A stretch of 64,000 nt of DNA from Prunus persica (Eukaryota > Streptophyta > Magnoliopsida > Rosales > Rosaceae): the NCBI RefSeq assembly GCF_000346465.2, contig NC_034009.1:40248370-40312369 (forward strand), read 5' to 3'. Below the pieces are notes generated by a model. It worked only from the letters and a program-made list of their open reading frames with translations. It was not told the origin of the DNA and did not search any database. Numbering within the stretch: the first letter of the stretch is position 1; each line of letters begins with the position of its first letter. Position numbers and translations under genes: made by a program. Below are positions 11,647 through 22,000 of the stretch, piece by piece.

Positions 11647-13015
11647 ATGGCGATACTGTACGCGCTGGTAGCGCGGGGATCGGTGGTGCTGGCGGAGTTC
11701 AGCGCCACGTCGACGAACGCGAGCACAATCTCCAGACAAATCCTCGAGAAAATTCCCGGCAACAGTGACACCCACGTCTCCTACTCTCAGGATCGCTACA
11801 TCTTCCACGTCAAGCGCACCGATGGCCTCACCGTCCTCTGTATGGCCGACGAGACCGCCGCCCGTACGTCGTCGTTTCATCAATGCCTTCCCTCCAATTC
11901 CCCCAATTTTCCCTCCTCAAATTTTCAATTTTTGATCTTTTTTATGCAGGGAGAATGCCTTTCGCTTTCCTCGAAGACATTCATCAGAGATTCGTCAGGA
12001 CCTATGGCCGCGCTGTTCATTCGGCTCAGGCATACGGCATGAACGATGAGTTTTCTAGGGTTTTGAGCCAGCAGATGGAATACTACTCCAACGATCCTAA
12101 TGCCGATAGGATCAATCGCCTGAAAGGTGAAATGAGCCAGGTAAAGGTTTAAACTTTGTCACTAATTTATTAGGTTCAATTATGGATCCGATTTTGTTTT
12201 TGAATGCATTTTCAATTTCTGTTTCATTTTTTTGAATTTGTAGGTGCGAAATGTGATGATTGAGAACATTGACAAAGTTTTAGAAAGAGGGGATCGCTTA
12301 GAATTGCTGGTTGATAAAACTGCTAATATGCAAGGGAATACCTTCCGATTTAGAAAGCAAGCTCGCCGTTTCAGAAGCACTGTGTGGTGGAGAAATGTCA
12401 AGCTCACGTATGGTTTCTGAACTCAAATCTCAATTGCTCAAAGAATAACTTCGAAATTACAAACTTTTTTGAAATTTTAAATTATGATTTGTAAGATTCT
12501 CGTTTTATGTAATGGGTAATGTTTTCGTGTCAGACAGTGTGGCATACATTAGGCTAGAGTGTCAATTCAACTATGTATTCAAACCGCAGTTTGTGCATAT
12601 TATGTTGCTAGAGTGTCAATTCAACAGCAAATTCAAACCACAAGTTTGTGCATGTTACGTTGCTAGACTGTTAATTCAACTAGGTATTCAAACACAGATT
12701 GGGTCAGATTTTCTGGAAAGAGCGTTTTATATAATGGTAATGTTTTTATGTCAGACACTATGGTGTGTTCCATTTGTAGACTGTCAAGTCATTTCAACTA
12801 CGTATTCAAACCACGGTTTATTGTTTAGATTGTCTGGCATGAGAGTATTTTCCTTCGTGTAATTATGATTATGCAAATGCATTACTTGCATGCCCCCACT
12901 TACCAGATGCTTTGAATCTTGCAGGGTTGCTTTGATATTCCTTGTGCTGGTGATAATTTATGTTGTGCTGGCTTTTGTTTGCCATGGCCTTGCACTACCC
13001 TCCTGCTTGAAGTGA
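11647..13015 (+). CDS. Vacuolar R-SNARE, VAMP71 family (VAMP711-714-like)
   Basis: Four exons: 11647-11863, 11950-12140, 12244-12407 and 12925-13015, all GT-AG, giving 220 residues. The N-terminal longin domain (MAILYALVARGSVVLAEFSA to about residue 110) is followed by an R-SNARE motif (about 125-185) with the zero-layer arginine in VLERGDRLELLVDKT. WWRNVKL leads into one C-terminal membrane anchor (VALIFLVLVIIYVVLAFVCH). This is the standard tail-anchored longin layout and the usual family length. Family knowledge: VAMP71 proteins pair with Q-SNAREs for fusion at the tonoplast and late endosome, and affect stomatal and salt responses in Arabidopsis. The ATG lies in a GGGGAGATGG context just after a GA-rich 5' UTR. 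Intron 3 carries a tandem repeat. Which of VAMP711-714 it matches cannot be settled by eye. Confidence 0.95.
12553..12825 (+). repeat. Minisatellite in VAMP71 intron 3
   Basis: Units starting at 12553, 12607 and 12662 share gctagagtgtcaattcaac and attcaaacc, with a 54-55 bp period. A diverged fourth copy lies near 12775-12823. A flanking segment (taatgggtaatgttttcgtg at about 12510 and taatggtaatgtttttatg at about 12733) is also duplicated. Confidence 0.8.
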
Positions 13016-13879
13016 TAGTGAGAAACAAGTGAGATTGGAATGTGCTTCCTCTTCATATTCCTCCTCTTCTGGGTATATGGGATTCTTCTATTTAAACTTC
13101 CACTGTTGTAAGTTGTGTCAGAGTGTCATTTCTATGTGATTTGAAATGGCTCAGTTGTGTGTGTTAGCCCGTGGGAGTTTTGAACTGGTTCCGGTTGTAT
13201 GTTTGTTTTTCTTTTTTGGCCAAAAGGTTGTATGTTTCTTAAAACCGTGGCTTGATGAGTTTATATTTGTGGCTGGTCTCATTTATCTAATTGTTTTATT
13301 CGATTGTGAATTTGGACTAATTGTCCGAAGAGCTTAATTTATGTTCATCGACAAACTGCAACTTGTGAGACACATGGGTGATATCTTCTTCTTGGTTTTG
13401 CCTATCTTCCACGTCTGTACAGTAATCGGCTGTAACTTTTTACTCAGGTCTGTTGCCCGTATTGATGTGCATTATTATTGTGCAGAGTCTCGTGTTTATT
13501 TTTGAGTAGGCAAAGCAGCAGCTAAATATGAGGGAGATTAGAAAGTCAAGAATGAAACATAGAGAATGAATTTTGTTACTTCTGCGGTTCTAAATGCACT
13601 CAGATCAGAAGAGCTTTTATTTGATAACTTGTATGCTTGGATTTCTATGGGTTGGCAGGCCTTATCTAAATTGAATCAGTGAACAAAAAGCTTCTGGACT
13701 TCATCTACCTATTAGTTGGCACGTGCTGTCCACGAATGCTAAGAACAGTTTCTTAGTCACAGAGTTAATTCTATTGCCTTAGCCAGAAAGAAGGATAAAA
13801 GGATTCATTGAGAGAGAGAGAGAGGGAGAGAGAGAGAGAGAGATCTTTGTATACATTAAGTAATATATATTGTTCTATG
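13016..13879. other. Convergent intergenic gap, VAMP71 and FRS 3' ends
   Basis: It holds the probable 3' UTRs of the two convergent genes. An interrupted GA microsatellite lies at 13810-13842, close to the end of the FRS coding region. No other gene is visible. Confidence 0.5.
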
Positions 13880-15886
13880 TTACACTAGGGTATCCTCTAC
13901 AAGATGAAACTTGTTTAACAACTCCTCCAATGCTTGCAAGGTAGTCTTATAATGTTCTTCAGATTGTGCCCCTTCTTCCGCAACCGGAAGGGCGAGTTTA
14001 TAAAGATGATTATGCCAGTACACTGGGTTATACACATCAATATTACTGGAGCCATGATGCAGAAGATACCTGCACTTGAAATCTTTTCTCCACCGCGGCA
14101 GAATGTAGCGCGATGGGACTTCTTCCACGCCGTTATAGTTGAGAACGTTTAATGCATGCCTGCATAGGTAACCTTTGTAGTTGAACAAACTGCAGATGCA
14201 TCGGATATCGACTTGTGTTGTTTCGTACAAAACCTCATAGCATCTGACTTCCTTCTCCTTTCCTTCAACTTCAACTCGTTCTTTGACTATGTAGGTTATT
14301 ATAGGGCCATTCACACTCACCTGCCTCGTGTTGAAGCAGGAGTACATCCCCTCAACCTCCAACTGGAACCTCTTGAAAATCTCCCTTGTATATACCTTAC
14401 ATAGCTGCACTTCAAAGTTACATTTTGTCTTCAGTTCAAAGCTTGAACTTCTTGACTCCAGATCTGCCACCACCTCTTTCATGCGCTTCCTATGTAGAGC
14501 TAGATCGTACTTATCGACGAATTCCTTAAACGACGTATGTTTATGTACATAACCATCAAAAAATGCAGTTAAGCTCTCGTTTTCTTGGATGGGGATCATT
14601 CCGGAAAAAAATGTGTCTTTCAAGTAAACTGGAACCCACATTTGCCGATCTTCATACAATATCTGAAGCCATCTATTCTCTCCCAGTTCATGACACTTGA
14701 CCATTTCCGCCCACGAAGTTTCAAACTCAGCTATTTTCAATGAATTATAGACTGATTTGTGCAATTGTCTCTTGATTGCTTCATAGCCCTTCAGTCCTCC
14801 CAACTTCTCCGGAACTTTCTGCATGATATACCACAAACAATAGCAATGCCGAGCATTTGGGATAACCTCAGACACTGCAATTTGCAAGGGCTTGCATTGA
14901 TCAGTAATCAAAACTTGCGGTGGCTGCCCTAGCATGCATTTAAGCCATGCCCTGAGCATCCAAACAAAATTTTCTACTGACTCATGGCCAAGGAAACCAC
15001 AGCCTAACAACACAGATTGCCCGTGATGGTTAACACCAACAAATGAAATCAGGGGGATTTCATACTTGTTTGACAAGCATGTTGTATCTATTGCAACTGT
15101 GTCACAGAAGTAGCCATATGCAGCCCTGGACCTGGCATCCGCCCAGAACACATTCCTCAGGTGCCCGTCATCATCAAGATCCATCAAATAATAGAAATTA
15201 GGGTTCATCAATTTCATGCGGCAAAAGTAGTTGTAAACTGCATGAGCATCTCCTTCTTTAAGTTCCAAGTGCTTAGAGAGATCAATAGAATTCAAACCTT
15301 CACTTTCAGTAAAATTTGAGTATCCATTGCTCCCAACATCCATAACAGGCGTTCGGTACAGCTTGATCGTATGAATTTCTGTCACTGGCTCTGGCAGCGG
15401 TTGCGCGCTTTTGGCAGCAAGGATCATTTTCTTATGTGACTTGTAGAACCTTTTGATTTGTGGACTCACCTGATGGTTGTGTTCAAGCTCTACTTCAACT
15501 ATTCTCCACCTTTTCGAGTCCACCAGTCGGATAACTACCATGGCAGGACAACCGGTTCTTGTTTCTGGTCTTGGATTATTGGCTTCACTCTTTTTCTTAA
15601 AACCTGCACTGCTGCAACTCAACTTTGCTCGATACCGCTCTTTTCTCTTTGACCTGAACCATGAGTTGCTTACTCTGATGCCAAAGCCCTGTTCTTTGCC
15701 ATAGATATTGTAAAAATCATAGGCTTCATCAAAAGAATCGAACTCCAAACCCACTGTGGGTGCTGTGGGGTCCTTTCTTCTTTGTGTTTCCCCAGTTACA
15801 TTGTCATGCTCAGTGAAGTCTCCCTCTAACTCATAATCATCACCTTCCTCAAATACTGGCTCACTATTGAGACAAACTTCTTCCAT
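13880..15886 (-). CDS. FAR1-related sequence protein (FRS6/FRS8-like), domesticated MULE transposase
   Basis: A single coding exon of 668 residues. An upstream in-frame ATG exists at 15898, but a pyrimidine-rich tract and tttcag end exactly before the ATG at 15886. That marks a 5' UTR intron, so MEEVCLNSEP was chosen as the start. Domains: FAR1 DNA-binding zinc finger (about 43-140; GLEFDSFDEAYDFYNIYGKE, TRTGCPAMV, ELEHNH); MULE transposase-like core (about 225-345; VAIDTTCLSNKYE, GCGFLGHES, VLITDQ), keeping aspartates at two catalytic positions; SWIM zinc finger (about 560-590; CICSLFNYKGYLCRH). Family knowledge: FHY3/FAR1/FRS proteins are nuclear transcription factors descended from Mutator-like transposases, acting in light signalling and other development. 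No terminal inverted repeats surround this copy, as expected for a fixed host gene. The untranslated first exon probably lies near 16.7-16.8 kb (inference). Confidence 0.93.
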   Translation of the reverse strand: MEEVCLNSEPVFEEGDDYELEGDFTEHDNVTGETQRRKDPTAPTVGLEFDSFDEAYDFYNIYGKEQGFGIRVSNSWFRSKRKERYRAKLSCSSAGFKKKSEANNPRPETRTGCPAMVVIRLVDSKRWRIVEVELEHNHQVSPQIKRFYKSHKKMILAAKSAQPLPEPVTEIHTIKLYRTPVMDVGSNGYSNFTESEGLNSIDLSKHLELKEGDAHAVYNYFCRMKLMNPNFYYLMDLDDDGHLRNVFWADARSRAAYGYFCDTVAIDTTCLSNKYEIPLISFVGVNHHGQSVLLGCGFLGHESVENFVWMLRAWLKCMLGQPPQVLITDQCKPLQIAVSEVIPNARHCYCLWYIMQKVPEKLGGLKGYEAIKRQLHKSVYNSLKIAEFETSWAEMVKCHELGENRWLQILYEDRQMWVPVYLKDTFFSGMIPIQENESLTAFFDGYVHKHTSFKEFVDKYDLALHRKRMKEVVADLESRSSSFELKTKCNFEVQLCKVYTREIFKRFQLEVEGMYSCFNTRQVSVNGPIITYIVKERVEVEGKEKEVRCYEVLYETTQVDIRCICSLFNYKGYLCRHALNVLNYNGVEEVPSRYILPRWRKDFKCRYLLHHGSSNIDVYNPVYWHNHLYKLALPVAEEGAQSEEHYKTTLQALEELLNKFHLVEDTLV

Positions 15887-16024
15887 CTGAAATGGCAAAC
15901 ATAAGAAGACAAGAATTTTTACAAAAACTTTTAAAAATTTTAAGATACTTTTCCAACAAATGGTGATTCATTTGTCAAAAGTTTGACAATGATCCAAAAA
16001 CAACAATTGTCCTCTTCTTCCAAA

Positions 16025-16190
16025 AACTAGTGTAGTGGTTTGAAGCAAATGCTCTCCAGGAAAGCTCATGGTTCGAGTCCTATCATTTGTGTAATGTGTG
16101 TGAGTTTAGTATGTTACCACCCCTCTTAGTAGGAAAGGTGCTAAAAAAACTGAAGGGTAACTAGTTTTTAACCCCTGTGAAATACAGTAA
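16025..16190 (+). mobile_element. tRNA-derived SINE-like insertion
   Basis: It contains an A-box-like tgtagtggtttga (about 16031) and an exact B-box GGTTCGAGTCC (about 16072-16082), spaced 40 bp apart as in tRNA-derived SINEs, followed by a unique body. The region does not fold as a tRNA. It sits in the inferred 5' UTR intron of the FRS gene. Its borders are uncertain and no target duplication was confirmed. Confidence 0.55.
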
Positions 16191-17115
16191 AATCAAATAT
16201 TGTAACATGGTGAAAAGATCATCACTTTGAACTAATTTTTCAAGCAAGTATTTCCAGAAATCTTCAAGGTAAAAAGGCTAAAACCCTTCATACACTCAAA
16301 CTACTTAACACAACTCCACAACAAAGATTTACCAATTCACAACTCCACAATCAAATGGACAATCCAGAGCTTGTTAATGGGGAAAAAATGTTAAAAGAAA
16401 AAAAATGAAAGACGTGTTCTTTCGTTGAATTTGCTTCCTTTGGCGCTTACTTAGAGGGAAAAAGCGCTAGAGGTTAACGCAAAATTAACCCTTTTGCTTT
16501 TCTAACCTACCAAACGGATTAAACACTATTTCAGGCCCAAACAGGTTCGCAATTTAACTTCTTTTACTTTCCCACCTTTTCTCGGAATCCAAACAATTTA
16601 CTAATCGAAGTCGAAGGTCAAAACTATCCATTTAACCCATTATTTAATGCAGAAACACATAAAATTGAGGATGATAGAGTGAGGGCTTAGGCGATCTTAC
16701 AGCGATTTACCGGGTCGGATCGGCGAGGCGGGTAATGAACTGTCAGAGGAATTGGGGCTGAGTCAGGGCTCCGAGTTGGCTGTTGCTGAAGGAAAATTGC
16801 GAGTCACACTGGGGATTACGGACCTTCCACAAATCTATCGATCCTGCGAGCTGACACGTGGGCTCAACGTTATTATACAGTTATACTGTTTTCTCTAGGG
16901 TTTTCCTATTTTCTTTTTTAGAAGATTTGTAGAACAAATAAAATAAACATTTTGACACCCTTTCATAGTTTAAAACTCTTTCATAAAATAAAATAAACAC
17001 CAGATTTTTATGTTTCACAATGTACCTGGAAATGCAATCCAAAGGATATTGATTTTATAATCAATCGAAGTTTTTTTTAGCATCATGGCCAAAAAAAAAA
17101 GGTTTTTTTTTTATA

Positions 17116-17231
17116 GCTATTATTCACTTATCCAAAAACTTTGTGTCTTTGTTTTATATCAATTCAATAAACGAGTGAGTGAATAAAGAAAAGTATATAT
17201 GATGACTTATTTAGAGTGTGAATAATAATTC
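17116..17231. mobile_element. Diverged fold-back element, possible relative of the 10.6-kb one
   Basis: The left end (ctattattcacttatccaaa) and the reversed right end (attattattcacactctaaa) are imperfect inverted repeats. The internal gatgactt and gtgagtgaataaa resemble the element at 10642-10749. Weak evidence. Confidence 0.35.
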
Positions 17232-18601
17232 TCTTTTCATTTTAACTTCAAATATTCAATTGGTTATTGATTTTTTGTTGCGCTAAGATAGAAAATAATG
17301 TGATATGTGAAAGGTTTTTCAAACACTCAACTACGGATAAAAGCTTGCATCCCACAAACTCATACTCCCTTTCTTTCTCTCTATATTTCCTTAAGTGTAC
17401 AATCAATGAGAAAAAAGACAGCAAATGAGTATGAATCCGTGACGACTAAGTTTTTCTCTAATTGTAAGCATTCACATGCTCTATTATATTCCACATTGAA
17501 ACCCGCATTGAAGAATCTTGAGTTGTGAGTAGCGACATTTATAACTTCTACTCGTACTCCTTGGTGAAATATTATATGTTTTAATGTTGAAGACAATTTA
17601 TATGGGTAGCACCCCTCATTATATAAGTATAGAGTATTTTAATTTCAAAACCAAATGATCATTGGTATTTTTGGACAAAACAATCAACGAAAAGGGGTTT
17701 ATGAAAATAATTTGAAACTTGAAGGGGTATTCGTGTAATTTCATAAATCTCATGGATTTTTGTGAAAACACCAAACTCCATAGGAGAGTTGGTGTAAATA
17801 GCTCATATTAAGATACCGAAATGAATATGATATGTGCGGAAAATTGTTTACATAAAGGTTGAAATTAAATTAGATTTGAAGCGGATGTCAATTTATTTTT
17901 GTATTTTTTTTATATTGAGTTACATTATCGTTTTGAAGAATTCGATTCTTAAGAAATATATATATGATTGTTGATCGATTATTTGGGAATCTCAAATACA
18001 AAATCATAATCCCAAATTAAAAAGGTTCTAAGCTATGTCTTATACCATGATCACGAAGTTATATATGCATTAACATCAAAGATTATTAAACCATTGCACC
18101 AAAAAATTATGGTTTAATCTTCCAAAGTTTTATCCTTTTATCACAAACAATGAATACATCAAAAGATTAAAGAATAAGAATATAAGACGAGCTTAATAGT
18201 AAGTCTTGATTTTAGTACAAACGATAATCTAAAATTATTTTAATTAATTTAAATTTAATATAGGAGGTCGAAAACGAAGTGCACTGTTCTCTGATCTAAA
18301 TTAGATCTGCAATTTTAATTTTGCAAATAACATTTTAGCTTATAAAAATAAGCACCAAGGGCAAACTGTGTAAGTAATTAGTTGGCACACCAAATCTCAA
18401 AGTACGTTACACGGTAAAGGAAAGCTCCCTAGTATTTGTAGAAAAAGAAAAGAAAAAAAGAAACGCAATGCTAAAAAAAGCGGCAAAATCATTAGAATCG
18501 TGCGACCCATGAATATTATTGGTCCAAAACTTTTGGTATTGCAGACGTGGCCCTATCCCAGCAGAAGACGAACAGCCCAGCCACAGCGGATCTTCCCGAA
18601 G

Positions 18602-18660
18602 CACGTGCTGCCATAACTCCCCAATTGGGGCCACAACCTCTGCGGGTCCCATAGCACGTG
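18602..18660. promoter_or_regulatory. Two G-box (CACGTG) motifs upstream of the MATH gene
   Basis: CACGTG occurs at 18602-18607 and 18655-18660, 390-450 bp before the ATG in an otherwise GC-richer promoter. Each has the GCACGTGC form (one as gcacgtgctg, one as agcacgtgcac). bZIP or bHLH binding is possible but unproven. Confidence 0.4.
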
Positions 18661-19050
18661 CACCTACGTCGCCAGATCAACGGCCGAGACAAAGCGACAA
18701 ACCTCGTTTTCACGTAACGATATCACACCTGGATGCAGAGGATTATAACCCGCCAAACCTCAGAGACGCAAAACTAGGAAAAAAATTACCACAAAAAAGG
18801 AAAAAAAAGGGAAGGGGAAGGGAGAGGGGAGGCGCAGGTAAACTATGATGCGCCGCTTATTGTCCAAAGTGCCTTCTCTCTTCTTTGTTTACCCTCTCAA
18901 AGCTCACCACACAGCCTCCTCTCTCCTCCTTCTGTTTTCCCTAAAACAAAAAAATTGATCAAAAATTTAAAAAAGAAGGAGAAATAAAAAACATTCAGAG
19001 ACTGATAGAGATAAAGAGAGAAGAAGAGGCGAAGAAAAACGAAACCCCAA

Positions 19051-22000
19051 ATGAAGCAGCAGCATCAGCAGAGCTCGTCGTCTGAGGCGGTATCATCGTC
19101 GTCGTCGTCGTCCTCCGCATCCACTTACGTGGACCAATCACAGCCCGCCACGTCGTCGCCGAATTCGGGAGCCTCCGATAAGCTTCCGTCGATACCGGCG
19201 GCGGCGCCGGAGGACCTCGCCGTGGGGTCCAGGGATGGTGGCGGGGCGCAGGAGAGCGTGACCGTCGATCGGCGAGGCGAGTACTCTGCGGTTTGCCGAT
19301 GGACGGTCCAGAATTTCCCGAGAATCAAAGCTAGGGCACTGTGGAGCAAGTACTTCGAGGTGGGAGGATACGATTGCCGGTTGTTAATATACCCTAAGGG
19401 TGACTCGCAGGCTTTGCCGGGGTACATCTCCATATACCTCCAAATCATGGATCCTCGGGGCACCTCGTCGTCCAAATGGGACTGTTTTGCGAGTTACCGG
19501 CTAGCCATCGTCAACCTCGCGGATGATTCCAAGACCATTCATCGCGATTCATGGCATCGGTTCTCGAGCAAGAAGAAATCTCACGGTTGGTGCGATTTCA
19601 CGCCCTCTTCTACTGTGTTTGATTCGAAATTAGGTTATTTGTTCAATACCGACTCCGTTTTGATTACCGCCGATATATTGATATTGAATGAGTCTGTTAA
19701 TTTTACGCGAGATAGTAATAATAACAATGAGCTGCAATCGTCTGCGGGCTCGATGATGATGTCCGGTTCAGTGGTTGCCGGACCGGTTTCTGATGTGTTG
19801 AGTGGCAAGTTCACTTGGAAAGTGCATAACTTCAGTCTGTTTAAGGAAATGATTAAGACTCAGAAGATAATGAGCCCGGTGTTTCCTGCTGGAGAATGTA
19901 ATTTGAGGATTAGTGTGTATCAGAGCTCGGTGAATGGTGTGGAGTATTTGTCAATGTGTTTGGAGAGTAAGGACACAGACAAGACGGTTGTGTTGTCTGA
20001 TAGGAGTTGTTGGTGTTTGTTTCGAATGTCGGTGTTGAACCAGAAGCCGGGGTCGAATCACATGCATAGGGACTCGTATGGGAGGTTTGCTGCTGATAAT
20101 AAAAGTGGGGATAACACAAGTCTGGGGTGGAATGATTATATGAAGATGTCAGATTTTGTTGGGCTCGAGTCGGGATTTTTGGTGGATGATACCGCAGTGT
20201 TTAGTACGTCCTTTCATGTAATAAAGGAGTTTAGTAGCTTTTCGAAGAATGGGGGGTTGATTGCAGGGAGGAGTGGTAGTGGGGCAAGGAAGTTGGATGG
20301 TCACATGGGGAAATTCAATTGGAGGATTGAAAATTTCACAAGGTTGAAGGATCTTTTAAAGAAGAGGAAGATAACGGGTCTTTGCATCAAGAGCAGGAGG
20401 TTTCAGATTGGGAATCGGGACTGTCGGCTCATTGTCTATCCCCGAGGTATGCATCGTTATTGCACAGGAGAATTCTCTGTTGTTTTATTCTTGATAATTG
20501 GTTGTAACCATCAATAACTCTTTCTTTTTGTGAATTAATGTGTTGCAAAGCTATGAAACCATGTGATACATCATTCACATACAGATATTTGAGGACTAGT
20601 AGTACCTTTATCATCCTATTTGAAAATGGTTTTACATGTCCTTCTGTATAATCCCACCACTTGAACGTATTGGAGCTGCATCTGTAGTTACTTGGCATCA
20701 TGGGCCACTGCAAATCTGGTATGTATTAATGCTATCAAAGATAGCATAGGCCACCATGATTTGCATCTTTTGATTAAACTCTGCTCTGTGTGCTTGATGT
20801 TACTTGGGCATTGTTGAGGCATGCTCATTTTGTTCATAGGGTTGTGTATGCCAAGGAAATTTTAATATTCCCTATGTTGGAATGAGATAATTTTTTGATG
20901 TGATAGAGAACATTAAAAATTGCTTAGCTTGTGCTTTAGAGAGTGAACTGATGAAAAGATTTCATATTCTTTGTGGTATCAGGGCAGTCTCAGCCACCAT
21001 GCCACCTTTCAGTGTTCCTTGAAGTTACAGATTCACGGAACACATCCAGTGACTGGAGTTGTTTTGTGAGTCATCGTTTATCGGTTGTGAACCAGAGGTT
21101 GGAGGAGAAGTCTGTCACAAAGGAGTCTCAGAACCGCTACTCCAAAGCTGCAAAGGATTGGGGTTGGCGTGAATTTGTGACTCTTACTAGTCTATTTGAT
21201 CAAGATTCAGGGTTTCTTGTTCAGGACACTGTTGTATTCTCTGCGGAGGTCCTCATATTGAAAGAGACGTCAATTATGCAGGATTTAACTGATCAGGATA
21301 CCGAGTCAAGCAATTCTGGTTCCCAGATGGATAAGAACGCGAAAAGAAGTTCATTTACGTGGAAGGTGGAGAACTTCCTATCTTTTAAGGAAATAATGGA
21401 GACCCGAAAAATCTTTAGCAAATTCTTTCAAGCTGGGGGATGTGAGCTTCGAATTGGTAAGCATCAGTCGCACATTTTCTTCACTAGAAGGGTGTTTCAG
21501 TTGTTTGCATTTCTTAATCTTACTGACAGTTTGTTTTTCCTTGATGCAGGTGTCTATGAGTCCTTTGACACTATATGCATTTATTTGGAGAGTGACCAGT
21601 CAGTTGGTAGTGATCTGGATAAAAATTTCTGGGTGAGATACAGGATGGCTGTTGTGAATCAAAAGAACCCTGCCAAAACTGTGTGGAAGGAGTCTTCTAT
21701 ATGTACGAAGACTTGGAACAATTCTGTTTTGCAATTCATGAAGGTGTCAGATATGTTGGAAGCAGATGCAGGGTTTCTTGTTCGTGATACTGTTGTTTTT
21801 GTTTGCGAAATATTAGACTGCTGTCCTTGGTTTGAGTTTTCAGACCTAGAGGTTAGTGTTTACAGGCCTTTTGCATTTATACACTGCCTGCTAATGATTA
21901 TGGACTTGGTCCCTTTTAAACTTTACTACTTTAGCATGCTAAATGGCATTCTGTCTGATGTTGAAGTTTCTTCATTCTTGAATGCTGACCAATCTTGAGC

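Larger units (their letters stand above)
15887..19050. other. FRS 5' region and MATH-gene promoter; AT-rich gap
   Basis: 15887-16850 should contain the FRS 5' UTR intron, first exon and promoter, with a SINE at about 16025. 16900-18480 is AT-rich with no gene signal except a degenerate fold-back at 17116-17231. 18480-19050 is more GC-rich and forms the promoter and 5' UTR of the MATH gene. ORFs in this stretch read through simple or GC-rich sequence without family motifs. Confidence 0.5.

Noticed and set aside
15887..15898. Upstream in-frame ATG (MPFQ) of the FRS gene
   Set aside because: It overlaps a strong splice acceptor (tttcag directly before the next ATG), so it is likely intronic.
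16072..16082. tRNA gene, from the exact B-box
   Set aside because: Flanking sequence does not form acceptor, D or anticodon stems; a SINE explains the box.
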